Shown here: in pieces, positions 1-6,819 of the stretch
Numbering within the stretch: the first letter of the stretch is position 1
Layout: each line of letters opens with the position of its first letter
Source: Verrucomicrobiales bacterium
GTDB taxonomy: Bacteria > Verrucomicrobiota > Verrucomicrobiia > Verrucomicrobiales > DEV007
Length of the DNA stretch: 6,819 nt
Assembly (NCBI GenBank): GCA_002705125.1
Contig: PAHQ01000012.1
Coordinates: 1-6,819, forward strand
Direction of reading: 5' to 3'
Notes under the pieces: model-generated
The model's database searches: none
What the model was told of the DNA's origin: nothing
The model's input: only the letters and a program-made list of their open reading frames with translations
Program-made: the position numbers and the translations under genes

Positions 1-211
1 GGTTGCAGTCTTATTTGCGATGGAGAATGGATACTTCGATGATGTCCCTGTCGATAAGATTAAAGACTGTCAGGCTAAGATGGAAGAATTTCTGACTACA
101 AGAAAAGAAGCTGTTATGGCAAAGGTTCTTCAAGAGAAAGCGCTAACTGATGAAGTTACGAGTGATCTGAAATCTGCCATTGAGGACTTCAAGAGTTCAT
201 ATTCAGCATAA
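1..211 (+). CDS. atpA: F-type ATP synthase subunit alpha, C-terminal end (partial)
   Basis: Only the last 69 codons are present. The gene enters from the left edge, with its first complete codon at position 2, and ends at a TAA. The visible peptide begins VAVLFAMENGYFDDVPVDKI, which matches the C-terminal helical domain of the alpha subunit, where family members typically read 'aGtnGylDdipvdkv' followed by an amphipathic helix. Alpha alternates with beta in the F1 hexamer and carries the non-catalytic nucleotide sites; the nucleotide-binding part lies outside the window. The identity is supported by the atpG, atpD and atpC genes that follow in the standard order. The gap to atpG is 18 bases, so the two are co-transcribed. 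The methionine at position 20 is internal and should not be taken as a start. Confidence 0.95.
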   Translation, partial: VAVLFAMENGYFDDVPVDKIKDCQAKMEEFLTTRKEAVMAKVLQEKALTDEVTSDLKSAIEDFKSSYSA

Positions 212-229
212 TTAACCATTTATTAAATC

Positions 230-1126
230 GTGGCTAATCTCCAAGACATCAAACGAAGGATCAAGTCGGTCAAGAATACGGCTCAGATCACTAAGGCTAT
301 GGAACTAGTAGCCTCTTCTAAGATGAAAAAGGCACAGGATCAAGCCTTAGCCGGTAGACCTTATGCCGGTGTGATTAATAAGATTTTGGCTCACCTTTCA
401 CATGATGAAGCCGAGCTTGATGAGTGCCCATTACTTAAAGTTCGCGAAGTGAACCGAGAATTGTTCATCGTCATCTCAACGGATAAAGGTTTGTGTGGTG
501 GACTCAATTCGAACCTCATGAGGTCAGTGATGCAAGATTCATCTGATAATACGTCTTATGTTACTATTGGGAGTAAGGGTCGGAGTGCCTTAGCTCTTGC
601 TCAAAAGGACCTAATTGCTGATTTTCCTGTGAGTGACCCCGTCACCTTCAAAGAAATTAGTATCATTACCAAATTTGTAATCGAAAAGTTTGAGGCTGGC
701 GAAGTGGATCGTGTGAGCGTTGCATTCACTAATTTTGTTAATACTCTTAGCCAAAGGCCTATTGTTCAAACGCTTCTTCCAGTTGAGGATACTTCTATCA
801 CTGAGAGAAAAGATTATGAGGGGTTAGAAGAAGGGGATGATTTATCTGAGGTTTATAATGTCCCAGAAGGTGGGTACATCTATGAGCCAAACTCTACAGA
901 AGTTTTCAATTTAATATTACCACATTACCTTAAGTACCAATTGTACCAAATGGTCCTTGAGGCTCGAGCTTCTGAGCATTCAGCAAGAATGGTTGCTATG
1001 AAAAATGCATCTGAAAATGCAAAGGAGATGATTGACGAATTAACTCTTCAATATAACAAAGTACGTCAGGCAGCTATTACTAGTGAGCTTCTTGAAATCA
1101 CGACAGCGCAGCTGGCCCTTGAATAA
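230..1126 (+). CDS. atpG: F-type ATP synthase subunit gamma
   Basis: This encodes the 298-residue rotor shaft of F1, which turns inside the alpha/beta hexamer and couples proton flow to catalysis. The N-terminus (IKRRIKSVKNTAQITKAMEL, about residues 7-26) is the conserved first strand of the central coiled coil. STDKGLCGGLN at residues 83-93 is the family hallmark at the start of the Rossmann-like domain. The C-terminal 50 residues, from EHSARM at 249 onward, form the second coiled-coil strand and end in the conserved SELLEI region. The length is slightly above the usual 285-290, with an acidic stretch near residues 190-215. The start is GTG at 230, chosen because it puts the conserved N-terminus at residue 2. 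No Shine-Dalgarno-like purine run precedes it. It lies 18 bases after atpA and 39 before atpD, in the same operon. Confidence 0.97.
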   Translation: MANLQDIKRRIKSVKNTAQITKAMELVASSKMKKAQDQALAGRPYAGVINKILAHLSHDEAELDECPLLKVREVNRELFIVISTDKGLCGGLNSNLMRSVMQDSSDNTSYVTIGSKGRSALALAQKDLIADFPVSDPVTFKEISIITKFVIEKFEAGEVDRVSVAFTNFVNTLSQRPIVQTLLPVEDTSITERKDYEGLEEGDDLSEVYNVPEGGYIYEPNSTEVFNLILPHYLKYQLYQMVLEARASEHSARMVAMKNASENAKEMIDELTLQYNKVRQAAITSELLEITTAQLALE

Positions 1127-1132
1127 TTTTAA

Positions 1133-2581
<1,449 letters not shown>

Positions 2582-2606
2582 TTTCAATTAAATAAAATCA
2601 TTCCTA

Positions 2607-3029
2607 ATGAAACTTGAAATCGTTACCCCTGAAGGAGAATATTTCAACGCTGAGGTAGAGACAGTAGAGCTTCCAGGAACTGATGGACACATTGGAGCAT
2701 TAGAAAATCACGCTCCACTGGTCACAATGATCAAGGAAGATTGGGATGACGATTTGATTTATACAATCAACAAAGAAACAACTGAGCTAGCCTTGGGTCC
2801 TGGATTCGTTGAAATCTGCCCAACCAAAGTTTCAGTTTTGACTGACTGGGTATATTCAGAAAATGATGACATTGATCTGGATGCTGCTGAAGATGCTCTT
2901 AAGCGAGCCAAACAAGCATTAGAAAATGTGACTGAAGATGACATTCAGGTAGCTAAGGATTTGGAAGAGGTTATTGCAAAGTCAATGGCTCAAATCACTG
3001 TAAAGACTCGCTCCAAGTCAAAAAATTAA
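2607..3029 (+). CDS. atpC: F-type ATP synthase subunit epsilon
   Basis: This encodes a 140-residue subunit that sits at the foot of gamma, contacts the c-ring, and in many bacteria inhibits ATP hydrolysis through its C-terminal helices. The N-terminal beta-sandwich shows LPGTDGHIG (22-30), NHAPLV (34-39) and GFVEI (66-70), all typical. The C-terminal part (about 90-130) contains EDALKRAKQALE and looks like the usual helical hairpin. The segment after NHAPLVT is unusual: residues 43-49 read KEDWDDD, where many family members have a short 'l.pG.l' turn. The ending is basic (KTRSKSKN). The ATG at 2607 is the natural start, with no Shine-Dalgarno sequence in the A/T-rich gap after atpD. This is the expected last gene of the atp operon. 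Confidence 0.95.
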   Translation: MKLEIVTPEGEYFNAEVETVELPGTDGHIGALENHAPLVTMIKEDWDDDLIYTINKETTELALGPGFVEICPTKVSVLTDWVYSENDDIDLDAAEDALKRAKQALENVTEDDIQVAKDLEEVIAKSMAQITVKTRSKSKN

Positions 3030-3041
3030 TTTTCTATATTT

Positions 3042-3064
3042 TTTAAAAGCACATAGCTTTTAGA
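3042..3064 (+). terminator. Weak A/T-rich hairpin after atpC
   Basis: TAAAAGC (3044-3050) and GCTTTTA (3056-3062) are exact inverted repeats around the loop ACATA, and the stem can extend by a G-U and a U-A pair. It sits 14 bases after the atpC stop, where an operon terminator would be expected. It has only two G-C pairs and no clear U-run on its 3' side, so it would be a poor intrinsic terminator. It may allow read-through into the next gene, or be chance in A/T-rich sequence. Confidence 0.25.
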
Positions 3065-3098
3065 TTTACAATCCTCATCTTTTGGAGATCATTGTTTA

Positions 3099-4070
3099 AT
3101 GATTTGTCGATTAAGGGTATTTCAAAGCGTCTCATTCGTTTTCTGTCTCACTTTCTTTTTTTCATCGTTTTCGTTTTCGCAGGATAAAACGAGCTTGTGG
3201 AAAGTAACAGCTGAAGGCTCTGAAAGAGTCATTTACCTTGGAGGATCTATTCACATTTTGACCGAAGAGGATCATCCGTTACCTATTGCTTTTGAAACAG
3301 CATATCGTGCCTGTGATGAATTAGTTCTGGAAATTGCAACCAGTAAGGAGCCTGGTTCAGATACGCTGGCTCTTCAGAAAGGAATGTATGGGGAAAATGG
3401 AAAAATTAGTGATGATCTCTCTCCTGAGATGTTTAAAAAACTTGTTCAATATTTAAAAGAGGCTGGATTGCCTAAAACCGCAATGGATGGGTTTCGTCCA
3501 TGGATGGCCTCAATGACTATTTCCATTACTGAGATAATGAAATTAGGAGGCCGACCAGACTTGGGAGTTGATACATTTTTTGAAAGTAAGGCAATTGAAG
3601 ATAAAAAAGTCATTTCTGCCCTTGAGACAACTGAATTTCAGATCGGATTATTTACAAATCTCAGTAAAGAGGATCAAGAGAAGATGCTTTTATCAACACT
3701 TAAAGAGGTGGCAAATATTGAGAAAGACTTTCCAAAAATGGTCAAGGCTTGGAGAGAAGGGGATGATTCAATGGTCGAGGAAATAATAAATGAATCTATG
3801 GTAGGTTCACCAAATTTCAGAGAAGAATTGCTGGATAAGCGTAACGTTAATTGGGCTAAAAAAATTAATGCCTTTATGAAGGGAGACCGAGATAAAATGG
3901 TTATCGTTGGAGCGGCGCATTTAGTCGGCGAAAAAGGGCTCGTTAAGCTTCTCAGAGATGCAGGCTTAAAAGTTCAGCGCTGGAATGCTCAGAAAAAGAA
4001 AACGCCCCAGAAAAGTGCAGAGAAGGAGTCTAGGTTTATTCCAATTTCAATTCTTCAACCTATTTCCTGA
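3099..4070 (+). CDS. Exported TraB/GumN family protein
   Basis: The 323-residue product belongs to the TraB/PrgY/GumN family. Known members include the bacterial pheromone-shutdown protein PrgY and animal TIKI, and a metal-dependent protease activity has been proposed for the fold; the substrate here is unknown. After a signal peptide (basic start, hydrophobic core about 7-26, likely cleavage after S27) comes the family opening SLWKV (32-36), then YLGGSIHIL (46-54) with H52, and ELVLE ending at E78. GFRPW is at 131-135, GVDTFF at 156-161 and ALETTEFQ at 174-181. The closing motif VIVGAAHLVG (268-277, H274) leads to VQRW at 292-295. The paired GSIH and GAAH histidine motifs are the best diagnostic. 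Residues 298-323 form a lysine-rich tail beyond the domain. GGAG lies at 3084-3087, 11 bases before the ATG, a rather long spacing. It may be read from the atp operon or from its own promoter. Confidence 0.85.
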   Translation: MICRLRVFQSVSFVFCLTFFFSSFSFSQDKTSLWKVTAEGSERVIYLGGSIHILTEEDHPLPIAFETAYRACDELVLEIATSKEPGSDTLALQKGMYGENGKISDDLSPEMFKKLVQYLKEAGLPKTAMDGFRPWMASMTISITEIMKLGGRPDLGVDTFFESKAIEDKKVISALETTEFQIGLFTNLSKEDQEKMLLSTLKEVANIEKDFPKMVKAWREGDDSMVEEIINESMVGSPNFREELLDKRNVNWAKKINAFMKGDRDKMVIVGAAHLVGEKGLVKLLRDAGLKVQRWNAQKKKTPQKSAEKESRFIPISILQPIS

Positions 4071-4454
4071 GCTCTTCCAAGCTAGAATTCCTCCGTCCAA
4101 GTGAAAGACTTTTTCAAAGCCTAAAGTTTTCATAAGTTTGAAAGCTTTCATGCTGCGTCCTCCTGATTGGCAGTGAATGAGGTATGCTGATTTTTTATCG
4201 AGGGCGCTAATTTTCTTTTCAAATGCATCATCAAAAAAGTCAATTAGTTTGGCTTTAGAGAGATGCCCTTGTTCATACTCTTCTCGTGTTCTGACGTCAA
4301 TGATCATGAGTTTCTCTTTAGCCTTATCATAACTTTCAATCAGAGTTTTTGCCTTTTTTGCATTAAGGTTCTGATGAATCTTTTTTGTTTTATCGGCTGC
4401 TGATAAAGAGAGTGTTGAAATGAATAAGATTAAGATGATTTGAATATTTTTCAT
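4047..4454 (-). CDS. Exported single-domain rhodanese-like protein
   Basis: This 135-residue protein has a signal peptide (MKN start, hydrophobic core about 5-17, likely cleavage near A20), so the mature domain is probably periplasmic. It is a single rhodanese fold. IIDVRTREEYEQGH (51-64) is the conserved entry motif. The active-site loop is CQSGGR, with the persulfide-forming C95 and closing R100, and HLDGGILAW (118-126) is the usual C-terminal motif. All catalytic positions are present, so sulfur transfer or cysteine-persulfide chemistry is likely, but the partner is unknown. Its 3' end overlaps that of the convergent TraB/GumN gene by 24 bases. Its start faces the long CotH-like gene across a 146-base divergent gap. 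No strong Shine-Dalgarno sequence is seen before the ATG. It appears monocistronic within the window. Confidence 0.88.
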   Translation of the reverse strand: MKNIQIILILFISTLSLSAADKTKKIHQNLNAKKAKTLIESYDKAKEKLMIIDVRTREEYEQGHLSKAKLIDFFDDAFEKKISALDKKSAYLIHCQSGGRSMKAFKLMKTLGFEKVFHLDGGILAWKSSGNRLKN

Positions 4455-4600
4455 TCTGGCTATTACGATAGAAGAATAATTATTTATAGCAATTCAGATT
4501 CGTTTTGACTGTTATAGTTTTCATTAGGAAACTTGAGACTATTCTTAGGAATATTAGGAATTAGGCCTATTGTGTAGATATTGAACTTTGGTGGTGAATC
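4455..4600. promoter_or_regulatory. Divergent intergenic region with presumed promoters both ways
   Basis: This 146-base A/T-rich gap separates the starts of the rhodanese gene (-) and the CotH-like gene (+), so it must hold the rhodanese promoter and probably that of the CotH-like gene. TTGACT (4505-4510) and TTGAGA (4533-4538) resemble -35 boxes on the + strand, but no good -10 box sits at 16-18 bases from either. On the - strand the most promoter-like element is TATAAA in the A/T-rich stretch near 4480-4490, again without a convincing -35. Promoter positions are therefore not assigned. The GGTGG at 4590-4594 is a plausible ribosome binding site for the + strand gene, six bases before its ATG. 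Confidence 0.5.
4524..4567 (+). repeat. TTAGGAA heptamer repeats upstream of the CotH-like gene
   Basis: TTAGGAA occurs exactly at 4524-4530, 4545-4551 and 4554-4560, followed by a partial fourth copy, TTAGGCC, at 4561-4567. Start-to-start spacings are 21, 9 and 7 bases; 21 bases is close to two helical turns. The last copy forms the palindrome TAGGCCTA (4562-4569). The cluster lies 34 to 77 bases before the ATG of the + strand gene, where an activator or repressor site could act. The binding role is inference; short repeats also arise by chance in A/T-rich gaps. Confidence 0.4.
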
Positions 4601-6819
4601 ATGTTTCTCCTAAGTAATCTAAAAACAAGAATGCTGAACAAATCGGTTTTGATTTCTTTTGTGACTTGTTTTGTTTCTGTCGCTTCCTTAGCTGATAGGG
4701 TCAAGGATACAAAGTTCAGTGTGGATAGAGGTTTTTTTGAAGACCCTTTTTTATTGGAGATTAGCTCTGGAACTGAAGGGTCTATGATTCGATTCACAAC
4801 TGATGGCAGTAAACCTTCTCTCAATAATGGGCAAACATATTTTAACCCTATTCTAATTAATACAACCACGGTCATTCGTGCCATGGCATTTAAAGAGGGG
4901 TATAAACCAACTAATATTGATACACAGTCTTATTTTTTTCTTGGAGATGTCATAAGACAAAACGGTGATGGGATGCCTCAGAGTTGGGGCTCTCTAGGCA
5001 ATTTTGATACATTGCCAGGTGACCTTAAGCCGGGTCCTTATCTGGGTGATTATGAAATGGATCAGGAGGTTGTTAATGATCCTAAATATAGTCAAAGAAT
5101 AGTCGAAGATCTTAAATCAATCCCAACACTATCTTTATCATTGAATCCTGAGGATTTATTTTCGACTGAACCTGTAACAAGAGATGTAGATAATAAGGTC
5201 TTAGAAACGCGTGGGATATACCCGATAGGCAAAGGGTTTGAGAGATCGGCTTCAGCTGAAATGATTTTGGAAGACGGCACCACGGCATTTCAGATTGATT
5301 GTTCACTGGAAGTTCAAGGAGCCAGTAGTACTGAGAGGTGGAAAACTGATAAGCTTTCCATGAGACTTAAATTTAAGTCACCTTATGGGCCTAATGAATT
5401 AGATTATCCATTATTTGGTGATGATGCGACTGATAATATTAATACCGTCATTTTAGATGCCACTAATCAGCAGTCATGGACTCATCCAGACCCTTCTCAA
5501 CAAGGTCGTGCTCAATTTATCAGAGATCAATTTGTAAGTGATTTACAGAATGCCGCAGGAGGTATCGCTCCAAGAGGGTCATACGCATTTGTATATTTAA
5601 ATGGATTATTTTGGGGTCTTTACTGGTTACATGAATTTATAGATGAGAATTATGCCGTTGCTTATCGAGGCGGTAAGAAAAAGGATTATGACGTTTTAAG
5701 GCACCGATCTAACAATATAGTTTCCGGAGATAATGTATCCTACAATTCTTTGTTGAATTTGATTGAGCGAGACATGTCGAATGATGAGAACTATGCCTCA
5801 GCAATTGCTACTCTGGATCTTAATTCATTTATTGATTATATTTTAGTGAATTTTTATGCAGGGAATAAAGATTGGGCATTTCAGAACTGGAATGCTAGCT
5901 ATAATAAATCGGATCCAAATTCATTATGGCTTTTCCATAATTGGGATGCTGAAAAAACATTTCAATTAGTTGGTGACGATGTCACCGATGCAGATGATTT
6001 GGGTGCACCAACCCATATACATCAGCGACTTAAGGAGAACGCACAGTACCGTTTGAAGTTCGCAGATAGGGCTCACCGCTTAATGTTTGATTCCGGTGTA
6101 CTGACACCAGAGGTTGTTTCTACAATGTATCTTTCTCGATTAGATGCCATTGATAGGGCGGTTGTTGCCGAGTCTGCCCGTTGGGGGGATAATAGAAATC
6201 CAGATAATCCAGCATATACGAGAGACGATTGGCTTCTAGAAAAAGGCCGTCTCATGACAGAATTTTTTCCGGAGAGAACAAGAATCCTTCTGAATCAGTT
6301 AAGAGAAGATAAACTTTATCCGGAACTTGATGCGCCGGTCTTTTCAAAGCATGGAGGAGCTGTAGAAAATGGATTTAACTTAAAAATTGAAAATCCATCC
6401 AATCGTGGGGAAATTTTTTATACGATAAATGGAAAAGATCCAAGATCTATTAGTGGTGCGGCCGAAGATGATGCGCTCACAAATCAATTTCTGACAATCA
6501 CTGAAAGCTTAAGAATAAAAGGAAGAACGTTTGATCAGTCCACAGGTCAATGGAGTGCATTGACTGAGGTAATCTTTTTTGTAGAAAGCGCGAGTTCTAA
6601 TATTCGAGTCAGTGAAATCATGTTTCATCCAACCTCTGTAAATGAAGAGGAGAGTCTTGCTGGGTTTTTGGATCAGGATGAGTTTGAGTTTATTGAGATT
6701 ACTAATAACGGTGATGCATCAGTTAATATAAAGGGCCTAGAATTTACTAAGGGAATCAAATTTCAGTTTGATGATAAGGTCATAGAACCTAGATCTTCAA
6801 TTGTGATCACCAATGATAT
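4601..6819 (+). CDS. Secreted CotH kinase-like protein with chitobiase-type and lamin-tail domains (partial, 3' end outside window)
   Basis: The frame is open from the ATG at 4601 to the right edge: 739 codons with no stop. An in-frame TGA at 4595-4597 makes this the earliest start; GGTGG lies six bases upstream, and M11 (4631) is an alternative. A signal peptide fits cleavage after S29-L-A31. Residues about 36-113 form a chitobiase/hexosaminidase C-terminal-type fold (IRFTTDGSKPS). Residues about 174-570 are CotH-like, with QGASS (239-243), K251 in KLSMRLKF, GLYWLHEFIDENY (339-351), GNKDW (D424) and NWDAE (D449). D424 and D449 match the two metal-binding aspartates of CotH kinases by context and spacing. 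A second chitobiase-type fold follows (about 575-660, FYTINGKDP at 606-614). A lamin-tail domain begins at VSEIMFHP (670-677) and is cut by the edge. Role inferred: cell-surface or extracellular protein, possibly phosphorylating secreted proteins; substrate unknown. Confidence 0.88.
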   Translation, partial: MFLLSNLKTRMLNKSVLISFVTCFVSVASLADRVKDTKFSVDRGFFEDPFLLEISSGTEGSMIRFTTDGSKPSLNNGQTYFNPILINTTTVIRAMAFKEGYKPTNIDTQSYFFLGDVIRQNGDGMPQSWGSLGNFDTLPGDLKPGPYLGDYEMDQEVVNDPKYSQRIVEDLKSIPTLSLSLNPEDLFSTEPVTRDVDNKVLETRGIYPIGKGFERSASAEMILEDGTTAFQIDCSLEVQGASSTERWKTDKLSMRLKFKSPYGPNELDYPLFGDDATDNINTVILDATNQQSWTHPDPSQQGRAQFIRDQFVSDLQNAAGGIAPRGSYAFVYLNGLFWGLYWLHEFIDENYAVAYRGGKKKDYDVLRHRSNNIVSGDNVSYNSLLNLIERDMSNDENYASAIATLDLNSFIDYILVNFYAGNKDWAFQNWNASYNKSDPNSLWLFHNWDAEKTFQLVGDDVTDADDLGAPTHIHQRLKENAQYRLKFADRAHRLMFDSGVLTPEVVSTMYLSRLDAIDRAVVAESARWGDNRNPDNPAYTRDDWLLEKGRLMTEFFPERTRILLNQLREDKLYPELDAPVFSKHGGAVENGFNLKIENPSNRGEIFYTINGKDPRSISGAAEDDALTNQFLTITESLRIKGRTFDQSTGQWSALTEVIFFVESASSNIRVSEIMFHPTSVNEEESLAGFLDQDEFEFIEITNNGDASVNIKGLEFTKGIKFQFDDKVIEPRSSIVITND

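Noticed and set aside
2759..2944. Open frame on the - strand inside atpC
   Set aside because: It lies within a clearly coding epsilon-subunit gene and its translation (serine- and alanine-rich) matches nothing recognisable.
3568..3786. Second + strand open frame inside the TraB/GumN gene
   Set aside because: It is out of frame with a well-supported domain and its product has no family features.
4505..4510. TTGACT as a -35 box for the CotH-like gene
   Set aside because: The hexamers 16-18 bases downstream do not resemble a -10 element, so no promoter was assigned.
5972..5986. Perfect inverted repeat GGTGAC-GAT-GTCACC
   Set aside because: It lies inside the CotH-like coding frame, has a three-base loop and no U-run, and encodes an ordinary GDDVT segment; probably chance.
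4567..6255. Several - strand open frames of 60-105 codons opposite the CotH-like gene (4567-4884, 5092-5306, 6073-6255)
   Set aside because: The + strand is open for 739 codons with recognisable domains throughout; the opposing frames show no motif and no own start signals.

Overview
The window reads as a bacterial chromosome segment of moderate to low GC. It carries the 3' end of an F-type ATP synthase operon, followed by three genes for predicted exported proteins. The most likely source is a Verrucomicrobiota (PVC superphylum) bacterium. The main reason is the last gene, whose order of chitobiase-type fold, CotH kinase-like domain, second chitobiase-type fold and lamin-tail domain is common in large secreted proteins of that group. 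This placement is an inference from architecture and could not be checked against a database.

Region 1 (1-3029, + strand) holds the end of atpA, then complete atpG, atpD and atpC. This is the usual order for the F1 sector, with gaps of 18, 39 and 25 bases, so the genes are surely co-transcribed. Together they encode the catalytic alpha/beta hexamer, the gamma rotor shaft and the epsilon subunit. The hallmark catalytic motifs are intact. None of the three complete atp genes has a recognisable Shine-Dalgarno sequence; each follows an A/T-rich leader, and atpG starts with GTG.

Region 2 (3030-4454) begins with a 69-base gap holding a weak A/T-rich hairpin. It is followed by a + strand gene for an exported TraB/GumN-family protein. 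A - strand gene for a small exported single-domain rhodanese converges on it, and their 3' ends overlap by 24 bases.

Region 3 (4455-6819) begins with a 146-base divergent intergenic region containing three exact TTAGGAA heptamers and a fourth partial copy. A long + strand gene then runs off the right edge: at least 739 codons, open throughout. It encodes a secreted multidomain CotH-like protein with a signal peptide.

The ATP synthase genes form one unit. The three downstream genes share a predicted export route but no evident pathway. No RNA gene, insertion sequence, CRISPR array, attachment site or origin was recognised. I found no convincing undescribed system; the best leads are the truncated CotH-like protein, with its kinase-type residues in place, and the repeated heptamers upstream of it.
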